Position numbers and translations under genes: made by a program
The notes under the pieces: generated by a model
Told to the model about the DNA's origin: nothing
The model's input: the letters and a program-made list of their open reading frames with translations, nothing else
Databases searched by the model: none
Shown: positions 22,567 through 34,249 of the stretch, piece after piece
How positions within the stretch are numbered: position 1 is the first letter of the stretch
How the letters are laid out: each line of letters opens with the position of its first letter
Source of the DNA: Peromyscus leucopus
Lineage: Eukaryota; Chordata; Mammalia; Rodentia; Cricetidae
DNA length: 64,000 nucleotides
Assembly (NCBI RefSeq): GCF_004664715.2
Contig: NC_051075.1
Span: 35,007,495 to 35,071,494, forward strand
Direction of reading: 5' to 3'

Positions 22567-24109
22567 ATTTTTTTAATTAAATTAATTCATTTATTTTGCA
22601 TCTTGACCTGAGTTTTCCCTTCCTCACTTCCTATTTCTTCCTACTACCTCCTGTTTGTCACCACCAAATCCACTTTTCTTCTGTTTCTGTTCAGAAATGG
22701 GCAGGCCTCCCATGGGTATCAACAAAGTATGACATATCAAGTTGAGGGAGGACTAAGCTTCTCTCCTCTTATTAAGGCTTAGTAAGGCAACTCACTATGA
22801 GGAATAGGTTCCCAAAAGCCTGCCAAAGTATCAGGGACAGGCTCTGCTCCCAGTGCTAAGAGTCCCAGAAGTACACAAATCTATACAACTGTCATACTTA
22901 TGTAAAGGGCCTAGGTTGGTCCCATGCAGGCTCCTTAGCTCTTGGTCCAGTGTCTTTGAGCCCTTATGAGTCCAGATTAGTTGTTTCTGTGGGTTCCCTT
23001 GTGATGACCTTGATGCCTCTGGCTTGAACAGTACTTGGCAGGATCTCTGCATTGGCTTCCATCAGTTACTGGATGAAGGCTCTCTGATAACAATTAGGGT
23101 AGTCACCAATCTGATTACAGGAAATGGCCAGTTTAGGAAATCTATCAGCTATTGCTAGGAGACTTAGAACACATCAAAAAGATCATCCACCACGATGAAG
23201 TAGGCTTCATCCCAGAGATGCAGGGATCTTTAACATCTGAAAATCTGTCAATATAATACAGCATATAAACAATCTGAAAGAAAAAAATCACATGTTCATC
23301 TCATTAGATGCAGAAAAAGCCTTTGACAAAATCCAAAACTCCTTCATGATAAAGATCTTGGAGAGATCAGTGACACAAGGAACATACCTAAACATAATAA
23401 GGCAATATACAGCAAGCCAACAGCCATTACCAAGTTAAATGGAGAGAAACTCAAAGCGATTCCACTAAAATCAGGAACAAGACAAGGCTGAACACTCAAC
23501 CTTACCTGTTGAATATAGTCCTTGAATTTCTAGCTGGAGCAATAAGACAACAAAAGGAGATCAAGGGGACACAAATTGGAAAGGAAGAGGTCAAAGTATC
23601 ACTATTTACAGATGATATGATTGTATACATAAGTGACTTCAAAAATTCCACTAGGAAACTCCTAAAACTGATAAGGACTTTCAGTGATGTGGCTGGATAC
23701 AAGATTAACTAAAAAATATCAGTATCCATCCTATCCTATATATAAATGATAAACCAGCTAATAAAGAAATCAGGGAAATAGCATCCTTCACAACACCCTC
23801 AAATAATATAAAATATCTTGTGATAACTTTAACCAAGCAAGTGAAAGACCCATATGACAAGAACTTTAAGTATTTGAAGAAAGAAACTGGAGAAGATATC
23901 AGAAGATGGAAAGATCTCTCATGTTCATGGATCAGTAGGATTAACATAGTAAAAATGTCCATCTTACCAAAAGCAATCTATAGATTCAGTGCAATTCCCC
24001 TCAAAACTCCAACAAAGTTCTTTCCAGACCTTGAAAGAACAATATTCAACTTCATGTGGAAAACAAAACAAACAAAAACCCAGGATAGCTAAAAGAATCC
24101 TGTACAATG
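22567..24109 (-). mobile_element. Twin-primed (5'-inverted) older L1 insertion
   Basis: The left part (22567 to about 23140) is an antisense Lx-type 3' UTR; the right part (about 23145-24109) is ORF2 reverse-transcriptase sequence on the plus strand. An 11-bp direct repeat ATTATATTTTT sits at both predicted outer boundaries (22556-22566 and 24110-24120). This supports one insertion whose 5' segment was inverted, with the intervening ORF2 sequence deleted. The repeat is AT-only, so the duplication is a little less certain than for the other two inverted L1s. Confidence 0.7.
23145..24109 (+). pseudogene. L1 ORF2 reverse-transcriptase fragment
   Basis: Translated pieces match the ORF2 [19 protein letters not shown] near 23296-23346, [20 protein letters not shown] near 23527, the active-site motif FTDDM at 23605-23619 (normally FADDM), then FKYLKKETGEDIRRW and INIVKMSILPKAIYRFSAIP near 23943-24002. 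Stops and frame changes fall near 23440-23510 and 23710, so it is non-functional. The Ala-to-Thr change beside the catalytic Asp pair is one further lesion. It is the inverted 5' segment of the insertion at 22567-24109. Confidence 0.9.
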
Positions 24110-24197
24110 ATTATATTTTTTCTTATATTTTCCTCAATAAAATTAACATACATTAATTTACAAAGTAGACTCATTTTTTCCTTTCATGTGCTCATAT

Positions 24198-24218
24198 GTA
24201 TGTGTGTGTGCATGTGTG

Positions 24219-24253
<35 letters not shown>
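24198..24253. repeat. (TG)n microsatellite
   Basis: TG array with two CA interruptions near its left end. Confidence 0.95.
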
Positions 24254-24255
<2 letters not shown>

Positions 24256-24591
24256 AGCCAAATTATACCCCTGAGGAAAAAAAATGAGGTACTTATCTTT
24301 ATGAGACTGGCTTATTTTAAGTAGTGTAAAGAACCTTCACTATATCTATTTTTCTGCAAATGGCAGTATTTTAATTTTTATGCTAGGTTTTCTTTGTCTA
24401 CTCCCATGCTAGTGGGAACTTGGGCTAATTCCATATATTGACTACTGTGAGCTTCTTAACATACATGGGTAGGCAGGTATCTCAATTATATGCTGACTTT
24501 GTTGCCTTTTCTATGTACCCAGGATGGATAAAACTAAATCATATTGTCATTCTATTTTCACTTTTGAGGGGAAGCTCAGTGCTGATTTTTA

Positions 24592-24623
<32 letters not shown>

Positions 24624-24653
24624 GTGTATGTGTGTGTGAGAGACAGAGAGAGG
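24592..24653. repeat. (TG)n followed by GA-rich microsatellite
   Basis: TG array with TTTG and TATG interruptions, then GAGAGACAGAGAGAGG. Confidence 0.93.
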
Positions 24654-24696
24654 GGGGCAATCTGTAGGTCCCCACAGAGCCCAGGGAGCAGATCAG

Positions 24697-25060
24697 TGTA
24701 GCCAGAAAATTTCCTGTGTCTCACTCACAGTCACTCGGTCCCAAATAAACACACAGAGGCTTATATTAATTACTGTTTGGTCTGTGGCTCAGGCTTATTG
24801 CTAGCTATCTCTTACATCTTAAATTAACCCTTGTCTGTTAATCTATATTTTGCCATATGGCCGTGGTGTTACTGGTCTGCCGACATCTTGTTCCTTGGGT
24901 GGTTGGATGGCATCTGTCTCAATTCTGTCTTTCTTTTCCCTGTATGTCTCTTGGATTTCCTGACTGGCTATCACTTGTCTTTCCACAGGCCAAAGCAGCT
25001 TTCATATTAACCAATGGTAGCAACACATTTTCACAACATATAGAAAGACATTCCACAGCA
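24697..25060 (-). mobile_element. Solo LTR (antisense), same family as the inverted-repeat element
   Basis: On the plus strand it starts TGTAGCCAGAAAATTTCC and ends GACATTCCACAGCA. Shared blocks are AATAAACACACAGAGGCTTA, TCTTACATCTTAAATTAACC and ACCAATGGTAGCAACACAT. The 6-bp flanks GATCAG (24691-24696) and GATGAG (25061-25066) differ at one base, fitting an aged ERVK duplication. Confidence 0.75.
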
Positions 25061-25184
25061 GATGAGGTCCCCTGGTACTAGAGCACCAGACTGTCCTGAG
25101 CTGCGTAACAAGATTGTTAGAAATTGACCTGGGTCTCCTGAATGAGCAACAAGCACTCTTAAACATTAAGCCCTATCTCCAGGC

Positions 25185-26720
25185 CCTTCTTTAGGGCTTT
25201 TGTAATAAATATCAAACTTTGTTGAAAGCCTTTCCCATATCTATTGGGTAATAATGTGATATGTCCTTGAATCTATTAATATGATGCACTTGACTCATTG
25301 ATTTACATATCTGTAACCATCTCTGCATCTGAAGTATTCTTGGTCATACTATTAAGAATATTTAAGCCGGGCGGTGGTGGTGCACACCTTTAATCCCAGC
25401 ACTCGGGAGGCAGAGGCAGGCTGATCTCTATGAGTTCGAGGCCAGCCTGGACTACCAAGTGAGTCCCAGGAAAGGCGCAAAGCTACACAGAGAAACCCTG
25501 TCTCGAACCCCCCCCCCAAAAAAAAATATTTAAGTTAATTTGCATTATATCTTATTGTGAAATTTTACTTGCATGTTTATGAGGGAATCTGAAATATAAT
25601 TTTCCTTTTATTGCATCTATATTCAGTTTAGTACCAGAGTAATACTGGATCTGTAAAATAAGTTTAGTAGTATTGCTTCCCTCTATTTTATGTAATAATT
25701 TGATGAGTAATGATGTTATTTGCCCTTTAAGTTTCTGGTGAAATTCAGCACTCAAGTTATTTGGAGCCAAGTTTTCTTTAGTCAGGTAATTTTTTTTTAT
25801 CAGTGATTCAATTTTAATTATAGGTTACATATCTGTTTAAGTTGCTTATGTGCTCTTATTTTGATTTGCTTAGACATGTATCTAGATGTTTATACAATTC
25901 TTTCTGGTCTATGTTTACTAGTTTATTGGATTGTGAGTTTACAAAGAATGCCTTAATTGTCTTCTAATATCTGTAGTTATATTTCCCTATACATATCTAA
26001 TTTTATTAAGCTGAGGCATTCCCTTTCTTTATGTGAGTTTGGCTAAAGGTTTGCAAGTACTATTTTATCCTTCAATGCATCAACCTTTCTGTTTCATTAT
26101 ATCTTTGCATTATTATTTTTGTTTTCATTTTTTATTTTTGCCTTGATTTGTATTGTTTATTTCTGCCCCCTATTCTTTATGTGTGCACATACTTGTCCAA
26201 GAGTTTGAGATTTGTTATTAACTTATTTATTTATTATTTCTCTGATTTTTAATGCTGACACTTATAAATATAACTTAGAATCACTTTCATTATATTCTAC
26301 TGATATTGGTTTATTATATTTTCATTTTCAATCTAATCTAGGAGAGATTTAATTTCCTTCCCAGTTTATTTACTTGATGATTTATCAGATAATAGTGTAT
26401 ATAGAATTTAACTTCCAAAATTTCAACTATATTTTACCAGTAATCCTTACTGATTATCTCTTTCATATTGTATTTTGACTTTCTTACTTTATTCAAGACT
26501 GTGCATTTCCCTTTAAATTCAAGACATTTATATATGTCTATTTTTATTTAATTGATCATTCTTACAAATATCTTATATAAATTCTTATAAATATTTTTTT
26601 AAAATTCTTTCATATGAATCACTTTCCTTGGAGTCCATTATTATGGGATAAGTAATTTTCAGAGAAGCAATACTTCTTTCAATTTTCATTTTTTAAATTT
26701 CTTCATTGAAACTTATGCAA
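25185..26720 (-). mobile_element. Ancient L1 ORF2 fragment (antisense) with a nested B1
   Basis: Plus-strand landmarks of antisense mammalian L1 ORF2 are ACTCATTGATTTACATATCT (25293), GGTCATACTATTAAG (25342), ACCAGAGTAATACTGGATC (25632) and GAAATTCAGCACTCAAGTTA (25740). They are followed by GAGTTTGGCTAAAGGTTTGC (26035) and the worn region to about 26720. A young B1 splits it at 25366. Stops are frequent in every frame, so this is an old L1M-type relic. Confidence 0.75.
25366..25526 (+). mobile_element. B1 SINE, cricetid-type, nested in ancient L1
   Basis: Near-full B1: GCCGGGCGGTGGTGGTGCAC head, AATCCCAGCACTCGGGAGGC, a Pol III B-box GAGTTCGAGGCC, then the GGAAAGGCGCAAAGC variant and a short A tail after a run of C. 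The target-site duplication AATATTTAA is exact (25357-25365 and 25525-25533, the last bases overlapping the A tail). Confidence 0.95.
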
Positions 26721-27002
26721 CTGGAATTAAGTAACTCACTGTATAAAAAAAACTACTTGTGTTATTTCAGTTGCAGTGCTGGCAATATTTGGATGGGCTA
26801 GAATGTTATAGTTGGCTTGAGGTGGTATTTCTCCTCAGTTTACTATGAATGTAGCTAAGTGCTCAAGGCACCTAACTAAACCTGCAGCCCTTTTCCAAGT
26901 GCCAATTATACAGAAATGCCAATTATACAAAAACAATAAAAAAAATCAATGCATGTGTTTACTAAAAAATGCAATAGTACCAATTAAAATCAATCAATTT
27001 AG

Positions 27003-27290
27003 CCTGGAGGGTTAGTTCAGTTTATATAGTGCCATCAAGGCAAGTATGTAGTGCTGAGCACAGGTAATCCCAGATCCAGGAAAGCAGAGAAAGAGACATA
27101 TAGATAGCTAAGGCATGTTGGACATTCATTCTACCCTACTCCAAGAGCTCTAGGCCAATGAACGACCTTGCCTCAAAAATCGAAGAAGATGGTTCCTAAG
27201 GAGTGAAAGCCTAGGTTGATCTCTGGCTTCCATGTTTGTGCATGCATACATGAGCACCCATATATACATGTCCTCTCCACCCACAAATAC
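27003..27290 (+). mobile_element. B4A SINE
   Basis: B4A blocks in order: TAATCCCAGATCCAGGAAAG, AGAGCTCTAGGCCAATGAAC, GACCTTGCCTCAAAAATCG, GTTGATCTCTGGCTTCCATG and a TGTGCATGCATACATGAGC tail. Diverged. Confidence 0.7.
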
Positions 27291-27853
27291 AAACAAACAA
27301 AATATCAATCAGTTTCTCTACTCCAATAATGTTAGGGGAGTGATAAAAAAAGGATGTCATGGGATTTACTAAGACAATTGGTCCTAAGAGTAGGAATGGA
27401 AAGAAAATAAGCAGAACAAGGCTAGAGATTAGCGTTAGAATATTTAGGAAAGGTGAGAAGAGGGGAATGTGTGTAAAAGAGAGAGACAGTAAAAGCAAAG
27501 AGAGGGGACAAAAAAGCTTTGACTAAGGGTAGAATGAAAACAGAATGAGGTACAGAAATGCAATCAAACAACCTGAAACACCCCATCACTTAGGAGGATC
27601 CACAAGGGAACCCTTAATTCTACACCAACTTGTACTTTTTGTAAAAGCCTTATAAAAAAGATGGGTGGAGAAAGAAAACAGAGCAAGATAAAGCTGGTTC
27701 ATTAAACTAAAATTTTAAATTAAGTAATTGAGGCATAGTAGTAAAAGAAAACGGAACAATGGTAGAGAGTTGAATATGTGGTCTCTTGCCTGACAATGAA
27801 TACTGGGCTTGTCTCTGTTCAGTGCCTTATAAATGAGCAGATACCAGCCATGC
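27291..27853. other. Unique sequence, no gene seen
   Basis: Purine-rich on the plus strand near 27330-27520. No repeat or gene is recognised. Confidence 0.35.
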
Positions 27854-27862
27854 CTTTCTTTT

Positions 27863-27934
<72 letters not shown>

Positions 27935-27962
27935 TCCTTCTTTCTTTCTTTCTTTCTTTCTT
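27854..27962. repeat. (CTTT)n microsatellite
   Basis: About 27 CTTT units with one CCTT variant near 27935. It is a pure polypyrimidine-polypurine tract. Confidence 0.97.
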
Positions 27963-28004
27963 CATTTTTCTATTATCAGCTTGATACAGTATAAATTCCT
28001 ATCC

Positions 28005-28345
28005 TAATAGTGAAATGTTTGATGGAGGCTTGCCCAGTAATTGAGTAAAACCAAAACTTATTCTAAGCCACAGTCATCCTTGGGTCCCTCATGCTATATA
28101 TATAGCCTCCCTGGTTCTGTGGGTTGCAGTCTGATTGTTCTTTTCTTTATATCTAGAATCCACTTGTGAGGGAGTACATACCATGTTTGTTTTCCTGAGT
28201 CTGGGTTACCTCACTCAAGATGATATTTTCTAGTTCCATCCATTTGCCTGCAAATTTTATGCTGTCATTGTTTTTCTCTGCTGAGTAGTACTCCATTGTG
28301 TATATGCACCACATTTTCTTAATCCATTCTTCAGTTGACACAGCC
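28005..28345 (-). mobile_element. L1 ORF2 end and 3' UTR fragment (antisense)
   Basis: Minus-strand translation gives EEWIKKMWCIYTMEYYSAEK, FAGKWMELENIILSEVTQTQ and KHGMYSLTS at 28340-28150, followed by Lx-type 3' UTR to about 28005. It is more diverged than the L1 at 7371 and is missing both ends. Confidence 0.85.
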
Positions 28346-28625
28346 ATGTCTTTATATGGTCCACTGCACTGTGTTAGTCATACCAGGTTTCTGCCTCATG
28401 GAGTAGTGTGCCTAAAGTTTGTTATTTCTAGGTAGAGGTACTGTGTAGGCTAGGCAGCATATAGAACTGTGACACTTGTTCTAGATTCCCAGGTTGAGTC
28501 ATGGAGAAGTATCTTTACCTATATAGAGAGCTTCAGAATGTCTCTGTAAGATGGCTTTTGTTACTGTCCAATCATGGGCTGAGAGGAAAGGATTTCCCCA
28601 GCACCAACTCTCCTGCTGCTGCCCT
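28346..28625. other. Unclassified sequence, no gene seen
   Basis: No family recognised. Confidence 0.3.
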
Positions 28626-28706
28626 AGCAACTCTCTCTCTCCCTCTTCCTCTTTTTCTCCCTCCCTCCCTCTTTCTTCCTCTCTCTCTCCTTCTCCCCCC
28701 CCCCTT
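28626..28706. repeat. Polypyrimidine CT-rich low-complexity tract
   Basis: An almost unbroken C/T run ending in a C10 block near 28696-28705. Confidence 0.9.
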
Positions 28707-29059
28707 GCTTTCATGTTTTTTTTTTCTGAGAATTCTTTCAGAATGTGAGAATTTTTCAAGGCACTCCATCTTAAGCCACAGTTCTGATGCTTTTCAGTAA
28801 GTCTCATCCATAGTGGGAGAAAACTTCTTCATTATTAATTGGTATGAAAACCAGACCCGGTGATGAAAACAATTACAAAACTAACAAATCTCCAACAATG
28901 ATAACTATCATTCACAACATTCAGAATTTTAACAATGAACATTTTAGCATACCTTCGTTATTTTTCTAAGTATATTTTATTTCTAGTATCTAGATATGTT
29001 TCATGTAATTTAATATCTATAAAACACTACATGATTAGAATGTGTCTTTTCATCATTAT

Positions 29060-29222
29060 TTTATTTATTTATTTAGGTTTTTCGAGACAGGGTTTCTCTG
29101 TGTAGCTTTGCACCTTTCCTGGAACTCGCTTTGTAGACCAGGCTGGCCTCGAACTCACAGAGATCCTCCTGGCTCTGCCTCCCGAGTGCTGGGATTAAAG
29201 GCATGTGCCACCACTGCCCGGC
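29060..29222 (-). mobile_element. B1 SINE (antisense), cricetid-type
   Basis: The plus strand shows the reverse of B1: TTTTTCGAGACAGGGTTTCT, AGCTTTGCACCTTTCCTGG (the cricetid variant), GGCCTCGAACTCACAGAGAT, ending CACTGCCCGGC. An exact 10-bp duplication TCATCATTAT flanks it (29050-29059 and 29223-29232). The tail on the plus strand is TTATTTATTTATTTAGG. Confidence 0.95.
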
Positions 29223-29232
29223 TCATCATTAT

Positions 29233-31990
29233 ATTTTTAATATCTTCCTAGAGCTCACCATCTTTTTAGAGATCAAAATTTTGGTGAATATGACTTGTTG
29301 AACTTTCATAATGAATGGCGCAACTGCATTTTTATTGACACTTTCATTCCCCTACTTCATAGTCATATACTCCTGGAGTATTCTATTTTTAAATATCACC
29401 ATTTAAACCATTTTTGTAATTATATTTTTAATTTCAAGAATATATTTCTGAAATATTTCTTTTCCCTCCCTAGACCATTTCTATGGAGTGAAATATTTAT
29501 ATTAAGCTCATAAGTTAGAAAAAATCTATACAAAATATTTTTAAATAATTGAAAATAATTAATTTAGACAGGATTTTTATAATAGAATATAAAAATTAAT
29601 TAAATTTAATTCACCTAAAACTTCAAAATATTTCAGGTAAGTGATGATATAAACTTTTTGATAAATTATATTATATTTATATTCATAAACTTTTCCACAA
29701 ACAGCCTAATGTCTCTACCCTGACCCATCCTTTCCTTTATTTTCTTCTCTTCCTTTGCTGAAACACGGTAATATATGAAATGTCCTGTGCTGAGCTCTAA
29801 GCTACAAGAATTAGCAAAGTGTTTAAAACAGAGCTAAACTTTAATACACATTTATATTTATTAGACGATGTAGTAACACAAACACATATCATTAAAGGTA
29901 ATGCAACCTTATTTTTGAATGTTATCTTGTAAAGGAAAGCATTGCTTCATATCTAAAATATGAATTTATTTCTTTTTGATACATACATCTGAAAGACATA
30001 ACTGTCCAGAAAGAAAACAATAATACAGGTTTGGCTCTATATTAGGGGGAGTAAGTACTTTGAATAATATTTTTTAATTAACAGACTGTTGCATATGTAC
30101 TAGTGACATCACTTAATAATATATCTTATTTTTATAAAGTACAATAAAATTAAATGACCTTGCATATCTTAAAAAGAAGAGAATTTAGAAAAACTGGAAT
30201 TATGTTTAAAAATAAGCTATTTTTTTTAGTACTTTGAGATGGTAAGAAATAATTTGTACATAAAAATCTATTTTTCCTCTTATCTTTCTTTTTGTATCCT
30301 CCACCTGATCTTTTCTTCTGCATTTACATCATCTAAGGATTCATGAGTTCTGTTTCTTATGTGACTTAAAACATGAATACTTTAGTTTTTAATTTTATGA
30401 ATATACATGTGTCACTGTTCTCAACTGATTGTTCAAAATGCACAGTAGCAGCATTTTATGAAGAAATCTAAGTGATAATCAGCAATATAGAGCCATGGGG
30501 ATTAGAAGAGAAATGTAAAATGAAAGAGAGAGAGAAAATGAAGAAATATAGGGAGCAACACCGAAGCAAAGATGTGTGTATAAAAATAGAGCCCAGAATA
30601 ACTGGCTTAGTGGAGGACGTAGGTGAAACAATATAGGCAGCCTTAAGAGCAAATACCATGGAGCTTGACTGACAGGTTAAATTTCACATCTGCCATTTAC
30701 TAGAGGCAAGATCTTTGGCAAGTTACTTAGACTCTCTATTTTTCTGTTTTCTCTTGGGTAAAAAGAGAACAATAAAAGCCACTTCACAAGTTTGTGGTAT
30801 GAAAATAATTTCTAGTAAGCAGTTATAATAAATACCAGCTGTTCTTAAGTCACAGTAGTACATCAAATATCTTAAATTAATTAATTAATGATAGATAATG
30901 CTCTTGCTTAATTACTTGAATTAATTCCTTCTTGCCAACAAGATGATAATGGAGTTTAAAAAGCAATCTACATAAAGTATGTTGGGTCTACAATGTGTCA
31001 CTGATGGTGCAGGACAAATTCCATGGAAGGACATTCACAGCCTAAGGCAGAAGTACAGATGGAAGGAACAGGAACTGGACCTAATGCATGGAACTATGAT
31101 ACGTATGGTCAATCCAAAGGTGAGACTTGTAGGTGGACACATTCAATTTGTGGTAGACTGGGAATTAGAGAAGGGAATGTCCATGCTTCACACTCCATCT
31201 CCTCTAGCTTGGGTCCTGTGAGATCGGCAGTCAAGAGAATTCAGTGGACTAATTCACATGAGTAGGATCACCAGGAAGACAACAATCCAGAGCTAGGTGC
31301 AGAGGAAAATTGAGGAAGAAAATACAAATGGCACTCAGCCCCACGACCAAAAGAAGCTATTGTTCTTCTCAGTAAAGTAGAAGGAACAATGGCTCATAGT
31401 GGTGAAAGGATATGCCTAGTACCATGGCTATAGGCCAGAAATGGTGGTCTCAAGGTTTGCTCCAAGGAAACTTGGTGTTGAGAAAGGTTTTAACACCATG
31501 CTTTAGTGCACAGTGTCTGTGAGAGATTTCACTCTGTGAAAGCAGTAATCAACTGAAGCATGTGCATCTAACTAAAAAGAGTTATCTTAGACAGAATCAT
31601 TAGGAATTGCTGGTAAAGTTTGTCTTATTTAATAAGAAGTAATTGATTGAGGAAGTAGAAATAGAGAGAATGCAACTTGGTTGTTTACAAAAACATTTAA
31701 GTATAATATAGAGCAGAGAGTTTCTGAGCTCCATGGGGTACAATCAAATTGGCTAGAGATAGAAGGCTTTACAACAGTAAATTGCAAATTTCCAGTTAAA
31801 AATTCTTAGAAGGATAATTGAGAAGGGTTTACAGAGACAGAGGGAAGGGTATTATATATTTCAAAAAATGAAGAAAAGTGTTCACTTTTATGACTACAAA
31901 GTGCTTTATGTATCTACATTTAATTATATTAAGCAGGAAAGCAGTCATGTTTATATTCACATGTTGTACAGGAAGGAAGACATGGAAAGG
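29233..31990. other. Unique AT-rich sequence, no gene seen
   Basis: About 2.75 kb without a recognised repeat. The less AT-rich part at about 30975-31570 has two overlapping 80-codon ORFs, but neither resembles a known protein and both end in ordinary sequence. Confidence 0.35.
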
Positions 31991-31994
31991 AAAA

Positions 31995-32409
31995 TGTAGC
32001 TGAAATTTTCCTGTGCTCACCCGGCACCAAGGTCCCACAGCCACTTAAAAAATTCCTGTGTCCTGCCTGCTCCTACAACTGGTGAGACCCAAGTAAACAC
32101 ACACAGAGGCTTATACTATTTTTAAACTATGGCCATTGCAGGCCTTTTGCTACCTAACTCTTACATCTTAAATTAACCCATTTCTATAAATCTATACTTT
32201 GCCACTTGGCTTGTGGCTTACCAGTACTTTTACATCTTGCTTCTCCTAGGGCCAGCTACAGCATCTCACACCTCTGCCTTTCTCCCATGCCCCCCTCATT
32301 AAAATGTCCTACCTAACATTGTTCTGACTCACCATTGGCCAAACAGCTTTATTTGTCAACAAATGCGAGCAACACATATTCACAGCATACAGAACGACAT
32401 CACCCATCA
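31995..32409 (-). mobile_element. LTR (antisense), same family as the inverted-repeat element
   Basis: Plus strand: TGTAGCTGAAATTTTCCTGT at the left; AAACACACACAGAGGCTTAT, ACATCTTAAATTAACCCATT, CTTTGCCACTTGGCTTGTGG and GAGCAACACATATTCACAGC inside; CATCACCCATCA at the right. The flanks GGAAAA and GGGAAG match only partly, so the copy is older or the boundary is slightly off. Confidence 0.7.
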
Positions 32410-32414
32410 GGGAA

Positions 32415-33235
32415 GCTAAAGCTTGTGGCATATTTTCAGTTTGAGGGATAAATTCAGTTTTCCTTTTCACTTCTGTGCTAGGATATGATAGTCTGAAACT
32501 GTTCATGATAGTAAGGGACAAATCCCAAGACATACAAGAGACTCTTTAAGAGAACTGAACAAAGTCAGTAAGTTTAAATCTCTTATACTACATAAATTAA
32601 CTTTGTCAGGACATTTCTATGGATGTAAATTTTTTTTTCAGTTCCATGCTGTAAGTTTCCACACAATGTCTTAGAGGTGTGATCATTCAAACTACAGAAA
32701 AAAGTTTGTCCACCATTAAAAAACTTTCCCCAACTTCTTAGTTTGAAACCCAATCTCTTAATTCACATGATTCTGCAAGTCAGGATTCCTGAACTCTCAT
32801 AATCAACTGCTTTTCTATTTAATGCGTCTATGTGGATAATTGTGTATGAAAAGCTGCTGGCTACCAGGTGACCCTTCTTAATCCTTCTAGACCTAGACCC
32901 TACTTTAGTAATTCAATGTCAATCATTAATTATGTTAATGCAAGAACTGTTTATTGAGTGTGTACTACTCATCATGAAGTGTAAAGATGAGTGATGTGCT
33001 GATATTCTATGAAGACCACATACTTTAAACTGTTTCCCTTTCAGAATAATGCCCTTGTGATCTGTATTATTTTTCTTTAAGTCACTTTTAATGTCAGTGC
33101 TATTTTTCCTACAGATGGTCACCAAGTATTTTCCAACAAACAAAACAGACCCAAACATGGCATATCCTACTGACTTTCACCTTCATTCATCTTAATTCAT
33201 TGGATTACCAAAATCTCAAGAGGAATGATTAGATT
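32415..33235. other. Unique sequence, no gene seen
   Basis: No repeat or gene recognised. Confidence 0.4.
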
Positions 33236-33237
33236 GG

Positions 33238-33305
33238 ATCTCTCTGTCTCTGTCTCTGTTTCTGTCTCCCTGCCTCTGTCTCTTTTTCTCTCTTCCTTTC
33301 TTGTT
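33238..33305. repeat. TCTG/TCTC-rich simple repeat
   Basis: Degenerate CTCTGTCTCTGTTTCTGTC tract. Confidence 0.85.
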
Positions 33306-34047
33306 CTGTTTTCCTCCTAATATTCTGGGTGTAGTTGAAAATGAAAAGTGTGCATTCTCTTGTAGGAAAATACATGGGTTACCCAATTAGTTCATTCATA
33401 CAGGTTATAGGTATAAAGCTTCTCTAAAATGAATTTGCAAGTCTAAATTCTGATTTTTTTTATTTTTAGTTTAATGGATCTGCTAACTTTTTGTTAACAT
33501 TCAGAAAAACGGGTTATCTTGTGATGTTTTTATATGCATAAGAGCTAGGAGAGTTAAGAAAAAGTGACATGGCAACCAGTAGCATCTGATTTATGACTGT
33601 CTACAGAGACTCGTTAAACAGAGAAGATGGAGGTGACTGTGAGTTTTCAGGAATATCTATCACTGTAACTTGTTCACCTTCAGCCTCCAATACTCACACC
33701 TCTACATAGACACCCTTTATTCCAACACATACTTTTCAAAACTTTTCTTTCTAATTACTATGATGTTAAAAGTTTCACAGAAGAAACTAATATTACAACT
33801 TTCAAACATTAAATATAAAATATAACTTGTCTTTTAAGAACATAGGTAGAAAATGAAATTGAAAATTAGTGCCCTGTGGGCTAAACTATAAAAGAAATAA
33901 GGCTTAAGAAGTATTTCTCATCTAGTATCCCCCCAAACCTCTTCTAAATCCTATGATAAATCATTATATAAATCTGGGTACTCTAACAACGTTATTGATA
34001 TTACACTCAGAAAATCTATCATTTCTTTTTTAAAATTTCTTGATTTT
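33306..34047. other. Unique AT-rich sequence, no gene seen
   Basis: No repeat or gene recognised. Confidence 0.4.
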
Positions 34048-34061
34048 AGAAAGAAAGAGGT

Positions 34062-34249
34062 AGCTGGGTGGTGGTGGTGCACGCCTTTAATCCCAGCACT
34101 CGGGAGGCAGAGCGAGGTGGATCTTTGTGAGTTCGAGGCCAACCTGGTCTACAGAGCGAGATCTAGGACAGGCTCAAAGCTACACAGAGAAACCCTGTCT
34201 CAAAAAAAAAAAAAAAGAAAAAAAAGAAAGAAAGAAAGAAAGAGAGAGA
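34062..34249 (+). mobile_element. B1 SINE
   Basis: Full-length B1 (AGCTGGGTGGTGGTGGTGCA head, GAGTTCGAGGCC B-box) with the right-half variant GGACAGGCTCAAAGC, and a tail of A15 followed by GAAA repeats. AGAAAGAAAGAG occurs at 34048-34059 and 34233-34244 as a likely but low-complexity duplication. Confidence 0.93.

Noticed and set aside
30979..31265. Two overlapping 80-codon ORFs as a possible gene or old processed pseudogene
   Set aside because: Neither translation resembles a protein I know, and no poly(A) tail, duplication or splice pattern supports a gene.
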